Source: Henckelia pumila (Eukaryota > Streptophyta > Magnoliopsida > Lamiales > Gesneriaceae). From it: a stretch of 64,000 nucleotides of DNA. Under the pieces are notes generated by a model. That model had not been told where the DNA came from, did no database searches, and worked only from the letters and a program-made list of their open reading frames with translations. The stretch's first letter is position 1, and each line of letters starts with the position of its first letter. The position numbers and the translations under genes are program-made. Below are positions 34,774 to 47,990 of this stretch, one piece after another. The stretch lies in contig NW_027331831.1 of assembly GCF_033568475.1 (NCBI RefSeq), positions 13,764,001-13,828,000 on the forward strand, given 5' to 3'.

Positions 34774-36574
34774 ATGGAAGAACGAACTGGAGCTGGAGGT
34801 GATTCCACGTCTCAAGTATCCCAGAAAATAGGTGAGGCTCAAGATTCTTTGTAATTTTCTCTCCTTTTTGCTTCTTCGTGTCATTTGATTGTTTTTAGAT
34901 TCGATTTCCGCTGAAATCTGTGGATTTTAATGTTGTGTTAAAAAAACTGTCGATTTCCGCTGAAATCTGTGGATTTTGATGTCGTGCTAGGTATTTACTT
35001 ATTTTAATTCTCCTGAGATTCAACAGTTTCCGACGATGATGAGATAGACTACTCCTCCAAGCCTGAATTTTACGGCCCGGAACTTGACGACAAGGATGAG
35101 ATTTGGGCCCGGAAACAAAGGAGAGGCCATACTTCTGATGCTGTTCTCAGTTGCCCAGCTTGCTTTACTACCCTGTGTTTAGATTCTCAAAGGTATCTTC
35201 ATTTTCTCAGTTATTTTCTTGATTTATATGCAAACTTTGTGTAATTTGTTTCTGTTGTATTTGATACTCTGGTAGAAGATTCAGCTGTGTATCAATGTGT
35301 TGTGATGGATGTGAAGATAATCAAGTAGGGGAGGAGAAGGGGAATGATTTTATGAATTTTTTGGCTGGAACATTCACTTTTATGAAACTACGTAAAGTTA
35401 TAAATTTTTCTATTGAGAGGCTGATTCTATGGTTTTTCCTAAACTACCATTCTTGAAGCACATGGATGATCACAATTCATTAACTTTGGCACCATCGTTT
35501 TTTAGAACAATTTGAGTGAATCACCGTGTTAGGTGTTGAAGAGGTTTTCATGTTAGATTTTAACTTGGGCTACCTTGTTCCGGTCGGTGGCAATGAAATT
35601 TGGTGATGTTTTTCCCTAATGATAACATAGTGCAAGACAGGATTTTGATGAGTTGTGTGTTAATTTTATCTTCTTTAGTTGAAAGGCAGGTCGACCATTT
35701 TTGGATTAGGCATAGTCACAGGTTCTCGGCTAGGTGGTTGGTTACCTACAAGGATGAGAAGAAGAATCCAATATACTTGAGACTACCACACAATTTGGCT
35801 TATATGTTCATTAAGAAGATATTTCTGATAATGAACAAAATTGCAGCTTCATTATTTCATTGTTGTTCTCTTGACTATATTCCATGCGGTGGAAACTCCA
35901 ATCCGTAGTTCTGTAGTGAAAGCCACATTGTCAGGAATGTATATGATATTGGTCTTCAACAATCAGGTTTTAAGTTTAACTAGGTAGTCAAAATGAACCA
36001 AACTCAAGTATGTCATCTGAGTGTTTTAGAACAATTAATTGATTAATGGATTTGACGGAACATATAATCCTCAGCATTGGCACCTCACCTAAATCTGGGC
36101 GGTAGTTACTTTTTAGAAATATGCTACAAAATGTACAAGGATTCTTCCGTCTGGTATACTTCATTTCGTTTATATATGCTATCTGTGTGTGTGTGTGTGT
36201 GTGTGTTTTTTTTTTTTTTTTCCTGGAAATCATATATCCCTACTGATTTTTCATCCCTCCCAACTTTCTTGTTACACTGCCGTGTGATTCCGAAGCTTGT
36301 TACAAGCAACTGGTGACCTTTTTCTGACTGCAAACTTTGTAGGCACGAAAGAATTGTCACCCAGTACCGAGCAATATTTGTGGTAAATTGCAAGATTACA
36401 GAAGCAGCAACGCAACCAGGAAGCAAGCGTAAAAGGAACAAAAGAGGATCCGAGATAGAAGCAGCTGCTGAAACGTTTAAGAATGTGTGTTGCTCAGTTT
36501 GTTCCACGAAAGTGGGAGTGATTGATGAAGATGAGGTTTATCATTTCTTAAAAGTACTTCCGAGTGAGGCGTGA
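34774..36574 (+). CDS. E2F-associated phosphoprotein (EAPP)-like protein
   Basis: Three exons: 34774-34831, 35027-35192, 36343-36574 (stop 36572-36574), in frame through GT-AG introns, 151 aa. An acidic N-terminal region (SDDDEID, residues 21-27) precedes the family core YGPELDDKDEIW and SCPACFTTLCLDSQRHE (Cys62, Cys65, Cys70). TQYRAIFVVNC follows, then a basic stretch KRKRNKR, then CCSVCSTKVGV (Cys125, Cys128) and the terminal DEDEVYHFLKVLPSEA. The paired CxxC motifs suggest metal binding. Animal EAPP interacts with E2F factors; a plant role is inference. The 1.15-kb second intron contains a (GT)n plus poly-T tract near 36183-36221. It converges on PFD5. Confidence 0.85.
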
Positions 36575-37174
36575 CTGTTCCCTACTCGATGTAGTTTTCC
36601 TCTTTGCCTTTTTAAACTTTTAGTCGGTATAGCATCCTAGCAGGTCTTAGATTTGAGTTACACTATGCATATCAAAGCTATTTCGTAGTTTTCGATTAAG
36701 GGTTGTTTGGTACAAAAACACCATTTTCTATACTTGGTGGTAGAACGTTTGTTTATGTCCTATTATCCTCTCATGTGACACATTCAAAACATATACAATT
36801 GATATATATGATCCATGATACTAATATAAGAAAACCTCCGAAATGCCAGCGGCAACATTAATGATATAGAAAAAATTTCTCAAGTCCTTAGTTGCCGTGA
36901 AATTTCCCCACCCCACAGATAAAAGACAATTCAACCATCTGAAAATAAAAACCTACGAGTTCTAGAGCATAATGTTTTGAAGAGCACAAAGTATAAGGCT
37001 TGCACAAACAAAGCAGGGGTTGGAGTGCAATCTGGGCAATTGAATCCTCCCAGCCGCCACATGGCCTCTCTTCTGTGTGACAATGCAAACATATGGGGAA
37101 CTATAGTTGTCCATGTACATTGTGCGACTGATACAATTGACGAAACCACTCCGAGTTCCAATTAATCGACATAA
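36575..37174. other. convergent intergenic region, 3' UTRs of EAPP-like gene and PFD5
   Basis: 600 bp between facing stop codons. Open frames here on either strand lack family resemblance. Confidence 0.55.
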
Positions 37175-39331
37175 TCACTGTGCTGGAGCCAAATGTTTCA
37201 ACTTTGCCTGTAAAACTGCACCGGCTTCATCTGCTATGCTTTTCTTTTTAGCAGCAACCTACATTTCATTATGGCCATGACCAAACAAAAAGATCAGAGA
37301 ATGAAATGTGCACTCAGCCTTGTTAAATAGACGCTCCTGATTTGTGACAACTTCCAACATGTTAATTGCCTTACGATTCTGCCTTTCAATCGAATTACTT
37401 CTACAGACTGTCTATAGTCATCAATAAAGTAAACTAATGCGTTTACACGTTCTATTCTCAATTCACACTTATCTTGTTTCCTTAGATGTTGTACGGGTCC
37501 AAACAATTTTCTTATACAATGAATTTGATAAATGAAAAACCAATGGACTTGAAGGAAAGTGAAAAAAAGTCTAGAAAATCATTAGAAGCACACAAGAATA
37601 ACATTTCAAAATTTTGCAGATGTAAGAGGTTGACATGACAATAGAACATACCTCAAGAAGTTGATCATAATTGGACTTGAGCAGAGCGATTTTGCGCTCA
37701 CAGTAATCTTTGCCTTCTGCCATTGTTTTCTGCTTAGACAAAAGATCGAGACAGTTGATTAAAACCGATGCTAAATCAAATAGAAAGTGACATAAATTCA
37801 TAAATAAGAGAATTCCAGTAAAGCATAGAATGTTTTCTGCTTAAATCTGGTTACATCAGCTCAACATCTTCCTTCAACAGCGAATTGGTGCACCCTCATT
37901 TTTCCCAACGGTTCTTAGTTTCAAATATTTCCTTCAATGTTTTGGCATGAACTAAGAAAGTTAATATCACAATTGTGGCCTGGAAAAATACAGTTATAAA
38001 CATAGAGATGACAAATTAACACGAAAAAAAATCTAAATGGGCATTTCCTAGCAACCACACCTCTAACAGAAAAGGCATATTATCCATTTGTGCAAACTTT
38101 AATCTGACGCCTCGAGAACAAAGATTGGTGAGCCTGGTGACCACTAGTTCTGTAAACTGTTTTAATATCCCCAAGGTCAAAATTTTCCCAATGCAAAGCC
38201 AAACACGTGACACGCACAAATTATTAAAGCCCACGTTTGGGTTGCTTCACTAATTATAGTAATGTCTAGGCCATAGTTCTGGAACACGTGGGATTTAGCC
38301 TTTAGGTCAGCAAAGACCACTTTTTTTTTCTGTCCTTCAGGCATAAACTACTAAACTACATCAGTTCAACTTATTCAACTGCAATATTTGAGAGGGAATG
38401 GAATTTCTAGTCTTGTTGGCCCAATAATAGACCTGACGTTAAACATTAAATGGACCCACTATTAAAGAATATTACTACGTCCCATATTGGCTCCATGAAA
38501 AAATATAGAGTGGGTAATAAAACTGGTGTTTTCGTTGAGAATCGTCGTGGTGATTAGGGGGAGTGGAAAAGGTCTAGCATTCGGTCAAAGCTGCCAAAAT
38601 GGCCCGTGTTCATATGAAATATCGTATTAACATGGGTGTCAGCTTCTCGAATGTGGAACTGACTAATACCTTTGAGGTTCTTCACTACCCTATGATTGTA
38701 TTTTGTAAACATTTCCAAAGGTACCCTGTGCATAACACACAAGATACTTATAGAATTGAATCAACAATAAATTATTTCGATGATCATTGGGATACCTATA
38801 GGCTACAACACAATACAGAATACTACACCAAAAACCTAGAGAGATGAGAACAATCACAAACTACAGCTCAAAGTGAAATTCTTCCCTATCTTAACTTCCC
38901 TTAAAAAAAATATAGAAGATGACAATGCACTAGCAACTCAAACATACAATTCAGTAACGAAAAAGATCTTATACATGAAACAAGAAATAAAAGGTGAATC
39001 AATCAATCAACGAGCAATCTAGTAGTACTAGTCTAACCTCAATGAAATAACCAGTGCCCACATCCACCAGGACCTTCTCCGCATCATCCAGAGTACCGGG
39101 AACATAAAGCGACGCCGTAAGAGGAACCAACATCTTCTTGCCCTTGGGGCGGAGGGAGAGATCGTGGAGGGCGGTGGAGGCCAGCTCGAGACGGGCCGTG
39201 GCGGTGCGAATATTATTGAGACTGTCCTGGAAGAGATTGACTTCGAGATCCGCCTGCTCTTTGAGCCCCCTCAGCTGCTCCACACTCATCCTGTCAATCT
39301 CCATTCTCGATGATGCCGCCGCCGCCGCCAT
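37175..39331 (-). CDS. PFD5: prefoldin subunit 5
   Basis: Alpha-class subunit of the hexameric prefoldin chaperone, which passes nascent actin and tubulin to the CCT chaperonin in the cytosol. Three minus-strand exons: 39331-39038, 37729-37652, 37258-37175 (stop 37175-37177), giving 151 aa, the usual length. Diagnostic segments are LKEQADLEVNLFQDSLNNI (N-terminal coiled coil), KGKKMLVPLTASLYVPGTL (beta-hairpin region), VGTGYFIE, and KTMAEGKDYCERKIALL leading into the C-terminal coiled coil. The protein ends VLQAKLKHLAPAQ. An alanine run (MAAAAASSR) precedes the conserved part. All introns are GT-AG. The first intron (1.3 kb) has no recognised element. Confidence 0.93.
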
Positions 39332-40019
39332 AGCTCCTCCGCTGCTGCGATTTTACTTGTGTTAGCTCAAATTTCCAATTCCGGAAAATTTAGATAAATA
39401 ACAAAAATGACCCCACAGATTTGTTTTAAGTTCAAATAGACTGTAAAAATTATTTTTGGTCAATAGAATTTTTTTAATTAATATCTAATTTAAATATTAA
39501 TTAATAGGGTTTTGTTTCGTGGATATTGAGAAACCTCACAAAAAATACGGCTTCCTGCCTTCCTCCTCCTCATTCTCTTCCTTTCTTCTTCCATCTTCTT
39601 CCCTTCAACGGTATTGCCCATTTTTCTCACTTTTTTCATTCTCAATTTTCATTTAATTTATAGCTTTCTTAACCTCTTCATTTTCTTGTCTCCAAAAAAA
39701 ATTTAGATGAAAACCAAAGCTTAAAGACATTCTCATTCTCACAAAATGTTTTTGGATACGATCATTGGAAGATCAATATAAGGTATTTTGTTTGATCATT
39801 TATGTTTTTATATTTGTAGGTTATCCACTTGCTCAAGTAATTTGATTTGTTATTCAGTTTGTTAAAACATTTATTTCAGTCGGTTAAGTTATATATTAGA
39901 GTCGGTTGAAAGAATTCAATAAGTTGGTTATATTTCAGTAGGTTAAATCATATATTACAGTCGGTTAATAGTATTCGATCAGTTGGTTAATTTTCAATGG
40001 CTTATTTATTATTATTGTT
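39332..40019. other. upstream region of PFD5 and flank of a Mutator-like remnant
   Basis: A pyrimidine-rich stretch (about 39550-39610) and imperfect repeats of tcggttaa/ttagtcggtt type near 39870-39990. No gene recognised. Confidence 0.45.
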
Positions 40020-40280
40020 ATTATTGTTTTATAGATTTTGTTGACGTGATTCAAATCTTAATTAATTTTGATGGCGAGTGGAAGACTGACGGTGAACATA
40101 AATATTCATGGTGTAATGGAAGTAATTCAAGATGACAAGCTATATCTATCGATTAGAGTAATGTGATTATTGAAGATGTTGAAGATGCAATCTTTGAGAC
40201 ACTTCATTTGGATATGCATGATACGGTATTGAAGCTAAGTTACTTGCCAAAATTTGAGGTATGCAATTCGAGACCAATAT
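40020..40280 (+). pseudogene. N-terminal fragment of a Mutator-like (MuDR-type) transposase
   Basis: The conceptual reading contains INFDGEWKTDGEHKYSW and IIEDVEDAIFETLHLDMH, then LKLSYLPKFEV before a donor-like gaggtatgc. This pattern (Gly-Glu-Trp strand, about 20 residues, then a Leu-Lys-Leu-Ser-Tyr strand) is that of the small N-terminal domain of plant MuDR transposases. Stops interrupt it and no catalytic domain follows; a TIR element begins at 40374. Confidence 0.55.
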
Positions 40281-40373
40281 ATATATAAAAAGCTCACGAG
40301 CATTAATAACATATCTGTTTTTTGGAGTTTCAAATATTAGACTTTTGCTTCATGTTACAATGATCAAAACAAG

Positions 40374-41363
40374 CAGGAACGGAGCCAGGATTTTTTTTCT
40401 CAAGGAGGACTAAATTTTACATGCATAAAATTTATAGAAAAGATTTTTCAAAATATCAACTATACATATTATGAAATCTTTTAGCCTCTAAATTTATATA
40501 TCATTTAGTTTTTTCATATATTTTTAAATGTATCAAATATCAATATCATAATAATGATATAAAATTGAATTTTATTATGTTAGTTTTCTAAACTTAATAG
40601 AGAATATTAGATTATATTACAATAATTTGTTTTTTTCAAAAAAATAATAATAATTAAGCACATGAGATCTAATGTATCAATGAATAATTTTTATATTATT
40701 TTTTAATTAATTATATTGAAGAGTTAATTTGTATATATTATTTTTAAAATATGGATTTATTTATTATAATTTAATACACATTATTTTCGTTTTTTATTAT
40801 GAATCAAAGATGAAATTAGTTCAATAAATAAATAAATAATAGATTTATTATTGTAACATCAAATATGAAGAGATAAATCTGTATATTAAAAATTAATTAG
40901 AATAAAACTTATATAGATGTCCAATTAAAATACCGAATAATTCATACCACAAGAAAATAACTACTTCACTATCTAGTTGTGCTATGATAATTAAATATTA
41001 TTAAATTTATTTCTAGTAAAACTTACTATTATAAATTAAATTTATATTTATTATATAATTTACTATCCATCACAATATAATTGCTAGACTTTGAAATTTC
41101 TAAAGCTCCATTTGAAATTGTAGTTCGTTGTTACCCATTTAGCCATATCAAACATTGGATATGAGCCCAAAAATAAAAAAATAAAGCCTACTAATATATT
41201 TTATCATATTGGACCCTAAGACACACACACACACACATATAGGCTAAGGGTTGGAGCTAGATTGGGCCTAACAATATATTTTATCATATTGGACCCTAAA
41301 ACACATACATATATATGGGCTAAGAGTTGGAGCTAGACTGGGCCAACAATAGTTCCGTCCCTA
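40374..41363. mobile_element. hAT-like TIR element with exact 8-bp target duplication
   Basis: Flanked by aaaacaag at 40366-40373 and 41364-41371. The ends are CAGGAACGGAGCC on the left and, reverse complemented on the right, TAGGGACGGAACT (about 8 of the first 10 match). The interior is very AT-rich, with no transposase and a tandem duplication of about 75-80 bp (41188-41343, tattttatcatattggaccc repeated). Confidence 0.75.
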
Positions 41364-41371
41364 AAAACAAG

Positions 41372-44003
41372 TGGCTTCGAAAATAGTTATGAAAAAAATG
41401 ACACTGCTAGAGATATTGAAATTTGTAGAGATCTTAATGATGATATGGTTGACAATTGTGAAACTGAAGTATATCACTAATGGTGGTGATGAGAGAACAA
41501 ACAAATGTTTCAAATATAATTCACAAATACTTGCACAAGTTACCATTCTTTTTCTTGGACAGTGTGCAGAAAATAATTTGTTTTCCAAATCGTCGTCGTT
41601 CGGTGGAAGGTGGCTCATCTATGATTCAAAGAATTAATCAAGTTAAATAAAAATACGTAAACATTTAAATTGAAATTTGAAAATCAAGCATACGATGATG
41701 AGTGGTATTATTAGGTGGATCAAATACAACATCTCGTTCATTGGTCACTTCTTCATCTACTACCTCTTGCTCACGACTCATTCCTTCATTCAAGTCTCGA
41801 GCGACAAAAGTTGTTTCTTGGACCGTGTTATTTATGATTTAAAAAATTAAATATTTGTAATTAAAATAAAAAAAATACTACAATTTGGATGTTAACGAAA
41901 ATATACCAAGATGTGTTAAAGGAGATGTGAATGGTTCAACGACCGCCTCTTGCCCAAGAGCCACTCCTTGATTGAAAAATTTGTCACTGACTCATCTATA
42001 ATTCAAACAATCATATTATTATAATCAAATACATATGTATCTCTAACATTTAAAAATTCACAAAACTTACATTTGTGGGCCTTCTTTATTTTAGATCATG
42101 CAAAGACAGTGGTTGTTTATTCAAACGTCTTTTGGATAACCTTGAAATGTTCAAAACTTCCATACACGTTCAAGCTTTCTATCCAAATTCGAAATCATAT
42201 TTTTCAACTCCACAAAATTTTTATCCACGCGCTCTTGTAATGCTTTAACTTGTCTAATAGTATTTGTTTCACCGAGGACATCATCTCATTTGACTTGATG
42301 GAATTGTTTTTCTGGTGCTTTCTTGGCTGGATGAATAAAAGACATTGTTGACTTATTTTTGGGACAAAGTTTATTTTTTTGGTCTTCTTCTTTGGATTGG
42401 AGAGTCCTTTTAGATTCACAACGAGTGGGATTTCTAATGCAATACACATAATTTTCCTCCAACAATAATGAATTAATAAAGAACAAATGAGAGTATGTGC
42501 AAGAATCTTCAATGAAAATATTTCTAATATAAGAAGCAATAGATTCTTGATCTGTAGGTGACAAAATACTTCTAATAATCTGTAAATTCAACATATTTTA
42601 AATTAGTAATATACAAATTGAAATTTTTTTAATAAACATAAATCATATTCTAAATACACAAACATTTTTACCACTCTTTGATGCATCTAAAATGTCAATA
42701 TATCTAGGAGATCCTTTTTTTGGCCATTTATTTGAAATCCATTGGCACATGCATGGAAGAGATGTATTGTCTCATTCTCTTTGTTTCGCAAAACGCTCTC
42801 CAATACCACGAACGCATTCGTATGCAAAAATCTACATTCAAATTCAAAAATTATAAAAACAAATATAATCAACCATGTTCGAAACAAATGAAAAAATACA
42901 AGAATATTTACTTACCTGTAGCAGATAGATGAATCCAACCATATCATAGGTTCAACTGTTCGAAGGCTTATCGTTTCTTACTTTTTCGCTTAATGTAACT
43001 TCTTTTTTCTTCAAATTACACTTCAAATCACAAACAACTCATTTGAAAGTTATTGTACCCCAATGGTACTTATTAAAAACATCAAAATCATCAATCAATC
43101 TTAAATTTTTTTATCGACTTGAGGATTCCTAACTGGCGCTAGAGGTCATAGTACACCACAGACAAAGTACAAACAATCCATTTAAACTCTCTCTATACTC
43201 AACAACTCATGCACACTTTTCAAATCTTTCAACTTCATTTCAACTTCCTTCACAGAAACTTTATTACTGCCTTGAAAATATCTACCATAAAAATCTAAGA
43301 CCTCTAGTACTTATTGAGAAAAATTATCAGAACAATCCAACCCTGTTATCAATGCATACTCCATTCTATAAAATATATTGGTCTATGATTCACAACAAAT
43401 CACATTTCATCACCATCCGTTACATACGTTTGTCTCATCACCATAAACCAAAAAATGTGACTAGATAAATTATAATCTGCAGCATACTAGATCAGATTGC
43501 CAAATTGTATTTTTTTCAACCATGAAGACCATGTCCTCCTCGTTCAAGAAATCTAATATAATTTCACTTACTTTTTGATATTTGAAATGTACACTAAACT
43601 TCCAGCTAAAATATTTCCCCTCTGATAGTTGAGATTGAAGATTAACCTGAACAAAAAAATCAATCAAGTCCACTAGTAATATCAATTAATTAAATAATCA
43701 ATTATATTGAAATTTCATGTGATTTACAGAGCAATATGAAAAATAAATAATTTTTATAACAAAAACGAGCATACACAAGTCTTTGGTGCAGCCATATCTG
43801 ACATTTTTTCTTCTATCAAAAAGAAGTTTCAAGGAGAAGAGATCTTGATCGGAAAAAAAAAAATCAACTTCAAAATTGGTGGAGGACATTAAATATTTGA
43901 TATTAAAAGTTTGAGTCGAAGGTTTAAGAAATGCATCTAATAAAGATTGAGTCGAAGAGATCTTAAAAGACAACCAACACCTCACATTGCTCTCAAAGGA
44001 CAA
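41372..44003 (-). pseudogene. DUF1985-type (Ulp1-MULE associated) gene, left copy, decayed
   Basis: On the minus strand, exon-like pieces begin at 44003 (SFESNVRCWLSFKISS) and continue through 43640-43490 (NLQSQLSEGKYFSWKF, EEDMVFMVEK). A block with RPIYFIE followed in another frame by EYALITGLDCSDNF lies near 43390-43330, then YFVCGVL near 43160 and DDFDVFNKYHWGTITF near 43080. VGFIYLLQ precedes a donor gtaagt near 42915, then FAYECVRGIGERFAKQ continues after an acceptor near 42830. The LITGL motif, the F..YxWG block and the AYE..xxIG block are characteristic of the DUF1985 family carried by Mutator-like elements with Ulp1-type genes. Many stops and frame changes are present. Sequence left of 42583 has no counterpart in the right copy. 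Confidence 0.6.
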
Positions 44004-44842
44004 CCAACACCACCCAAATAAAAATCAGAACATAAAACTATAATGTTCTTAACTTGATGCACACAACATAACCAAAATCAAATAACTATGATATCGCCAA
44101 TTCAATACCGATGGAAGAGCGATCAAGAAGGCAAATAAGCCCTTATCTTATGATAAAAGCACACACACAAAAATAAAATGAGAAGAGATTGTGCTTACAG
44201 TGGCTGCTTGTCTCTCGGGAAGAGAGCATTGTATCAAATGAATAATTATATATCATCTTCATCCAAACTTTAGCATACAATATCAGACAATAATATTGGT
44301 TGAAAAAACTAAACAAACAGTAAATTATATATCATCTCCATCCAAACTTTAGCATTCAATATCAGTCAAGTTTATTTACAAACCAAACAATACATTCCAA
44401 AATACTAAAAACTTTTGGTCAAACAAAAATTCAAGAATTCCAGTATGATGCAACGTTTAATGTTCAAGAGAAAGATTCATGTTTCAAGCAGTCTAAAGTT
44501 GATGGAATTTAGTAGAATTCCATAATTTAGAACAATCAAAAGCAACACTTTACCCATTAGTACAATTGCAAACTCTTTTTAGCAAACATTCAAGTAAAAT
44601 GAGGGTGAGGTGGGGTAGAAACAAATCCATAACCCTAGCATTTTTAATTTTAAAACAATTCAAACTTTACCTCACTAGCACAATTACAGATGTTTTTAAA
44701 TTATTTTAGCAAACATTTAACACAAAAAATCAGTCCAACTCTTTTTCTTCTACAACGAAAATGAGAATTTAACGTAGGATTTACCATTCAAATGCATGGT
44801 TCATCGATGAGGAATTCACACACGATCAAAAATCATTCTGAC

Positions 44843-45359
44843 CAGTGTTCTAAATGGCGGTCGAGGCAGCCGCCTAGGCGGCCCTCGACTGCCACGCCTC
44901 GACATGAGGCGGTCGTTTTAGGCGGCCCAAGCTGCGAGGCGGGCGAGGCGGACGACGAGGCGGTCGAGGCGGACGGCGAGGCGGTCAAGGCGGACGGCGA
45001 GGCGGTCGAGGCGGGCGAGGTGGGTGCTCGGGCGGTTGAAGCGGTTGAGGCGGCCAAGGCTTTTTAAATTGAGTCAAGATCCATAGTCAACTAATTTTAA
45101 ATTCTAGTCAAAAGTCAATACATTTTAAAATCCTAGTCAAAGTTTATCTATTTTAAAACCCTAGATCTTGACTCATTTCAAAAACACTAGCCACTTTTTT
45201 TTTTCATTTTTGCTCTCCCACCCTCCACCACACACCTCAGCCGCCTGCCGCTGCCCGCCACCCATAAAAATGCTTTAAAAAAATTCAACCGCCTAAGCGG
45301 CCGAGGCGGTACGCGGTCACGGACCACACCGCCACCGCCTCCCGCCATTTACAACACTG
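44843..45359. mobile_element. hAT-like TIR element, GC-rich, in the left palindrome arm
   Basis: The ends are CAGTGTTCTAAATGGCGG and, reverse complemented, CAGTGTTGTAAATGGCGG (one mismatch). An exact 8-bp target duplication attctgac lies at 44835-44842 and 45360-45367. The interior is strongly GC-rich, with repeated gaggcggtcgaggcgg-type units at about 44930-45060 and its own ccgcctaagcgg palindromes. The right arm shows the empty site. Confidence 0.9.
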
Positions 45360-46650
45360 ATTCTGACCCATCCATCAGGCTTCTGCACATCTGACTTTTG
45401 AGTAAGGAAGGAAAGCTTAACTGTTTAAGAAAAGAATGGAATTTTACCGTAAACGTAGGTTGTGGGAGGAAGAGGGAAGAGAATGAATTATTAAAGATAG
45501 GTAAGAATTTCTTATTGTTTAAACAATGAGTTCATTTCATTTAAGTAAGGGGTAATTAAAGAAGAAAAATTTAAACAAATTGCCCTCCACACACAATCTC
45601 ATTTAAGAAAATGAACCCTCTATGCCAAATTCTTTATTTGCCCCTTACTTAACTGACACAAACCCATTGTTCAAATAATAAGAAATACTTACCTATCTTT
45701 AATAATACATTCTCTTCCCACTTCCTGCCACAACCTACATTTACGGTAGAATTCTATTATTCTCTTAAACAGTTAAACTTTCCTTCCTTACTCAGAAGTC
45801 AGATGCGCATCTGCCTGATGGATGGGTCAGATTGATTTTAGATCGTGTGTGAATTCCTCATCGATGAACCATACATTTGAATGGTAAATCCTCTGTTAAA
45901 TTCTCATTTTCATTGTAGAAAAAGAGTTGGACTGCTTTTTGTGTTAAATGTTTGCTAAAATAATTTAAAAACATCTGTAATTGTGCTAGTGAGGTAAAGT
46001 TTGAAGTGTTTTAAAATTAAAAATGCTAGGGTTATGGATTGTTTCTACTCCACCTCACCCTCTTTTTACTTGAATTTTGCTAAAAAGAGGCTGCAATTGT
46101 ACTAGTGGGGAAAGTTTTGCTTTTGATTGTTCTAAAATATGGAATTCTACTAAATTCCATCAAATTTAGAATGCTTGAAACATGAATTTTGATCTTAAAC
46201 GTTGCATCATACTGGAATTCTGGAATTTTTGTTTGACCAAATGGTTTTCATATTTGGAATATATTTTTTGGTTTGTAAATATACTTGTCTGATATTGAAT
46301 GCTAAAGTTTGGATGGAGATGATATATAATTTACTGTTTGCTTAGCTTTTTCAATCAATATTATTGTATTATATTGAATGTTGAAGTTTGGATGGAGATG
46401 ATATATACTTATTTATTTGATACAATGCTTCTCTTTCCGAGAGACAAGCAGCCATTGTAAGCACAATCTCTTCTTATTTTATGTTTGTGCGTATGTTCTA
46501 TCGTAAGAGAAGGGCTTCTTTGCCTTCTTGATCATTCTTCCATCGGTATGAAATTGAAGATATCATAATTATTTGTTTTTGGTTCTGTTGTGTGTATCAA
46601 GTTAAGAACATTATAGTTTATTGTTCTGATTTTTATTTGGGTGGTGTTGG

Positions 46651-47990
46651 TTGTCCTTCGAGAGTAATGTGAGGTGTTGGTTTTCCTTTAAGATCTCTTC
46701 GAATCAATCTTTATTAGATGCATTTCCTAACTCTTCGATTCAATCTTTTAATATCAAATATTTAATTTCCTCCACCAATTTTGAAATTGATTTTTTTTTC
46801 GATCAAAATTTCTTCTCCTTGAAACTTCCTTCTGATAGAAGAAAGAATATCATATATGGATGCACAAAATACTTGTGTATGTTCGTTTTTGTTATAAAAA
46901 TTATTTATTTTTCATATTTCTTTATAAATCACATGAAATTTCAACATAATTGAGTGTTTGATTAATCGATAATACTAGTTGACTTGATTGATTTCTTTGT
47001 TCGGGTTAATATTCAATCTGAACTATCAGAGAAGAAATATTTTAGCTGCAAGTGTAGTGTACATTCCAAATATCAAAAAGTAATTGAAATTATATTAGAT
47101 TGCTTGAACGAGGAGGACATGGTCTTCATGGTTGAAAAAAAATTCAATTTGGCAATCTGATCAAGTATGTTGAAGATTATAATTTATCTTGTCAGATTTT
47201 TTGGTTTATGGTGACGAGACAAACGTATGTAATGGATGATGATGAAATGTGGTTTGTTGTGAATGATAGACCAATATATTTTATAGAATGAAGTATGCAT
47301 TGATAAAATGGTTGGAGTTCTGATAATTTTTCTGAAGAAGTACCAGAGGTCTCAGATTTTTGTGGTAGATATTTTCAAGGCAGTATTAAGTTTCTGTGAA
47401 GGAAGTTGAAATGAAGTTGAAATATTTGAAAAGTGTGGATGAGTTGTCGAGTATAGAGAGAGTGAAAATGACTTGCTTTCTACTTCGTTTGTGGTGTAAT
47501 GTGGCCTCTAGCGCCAGTTAAGAATCCTCAAGTTGATAAAAATTTTTTAGCTTGATTGACGATTTTGATGTTTTTAATAAGTACCCTTGGGGTAAAGTAG
47601 CTTTCAAATGACTTGTTTATGATTTGAAGTGTGATTTGAAGAAAAAAAAGTTGTATTGAGCGAAAAAGTAGGAAATGGTAAGCCTTCAAACAGTGAAACC
47701 CGTGATTTGGTTGGATTCATCTATCCGCTACAGGTAAGTAAATATTTTTGTATTTTTTATGTGTTTTTATAAAGTTTGACTTTGAATTTAGATTCTTGCA
47801 TACACATGCGTTTGTGGTATTGGATAACGTTTTGCGAAACAAAGAGAAGGAGACAATACATCTCTTTCACGCATGTGTCAATGGATTTCAAACAAATTTC
47901 CAAAAAATATCTCCTAGATATGTTGACATTTTAGATGCATCAAAGAGTGGTAAAAATGTTAGTGTATTTAGAATATGATTTATTTTTATT
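46651..47990 (+). pseudogene. DUF1985-type gene, right copy, decayed
   Basis: The mirror image of the copy at 44003-42690. It runs from SFESNVRCWFSFKISS at 46651 through SELSEKKYFSCKC (about 47020), DDDEMWFVVNDRPIYFIE (about 47235-47290), CGVMWPLAPVKNPQ (about 47495) and VGFIYPLQ before a donor gtaagt at about 47733. It ends with the sequence antisense to 42690-42830. It ends near 48037, where the palindrome stops, so the 3' part present in the left copy is absent. Stops break every frame. Confidence 0.6.

Noticed and set aside
35600..35908. 102-codon open frame between EAPP-like exons
   Set aside because: It sits inside the intron 35193-36342 bounded by good splice sites that join the conserved protein in frame. 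No family resemblance.
44792..45067. Glu/Ala/Asp-rich open frame and its antisense partner
   Set aside because: They are translations of the gaggcgg repeats inside the hAT-like element.
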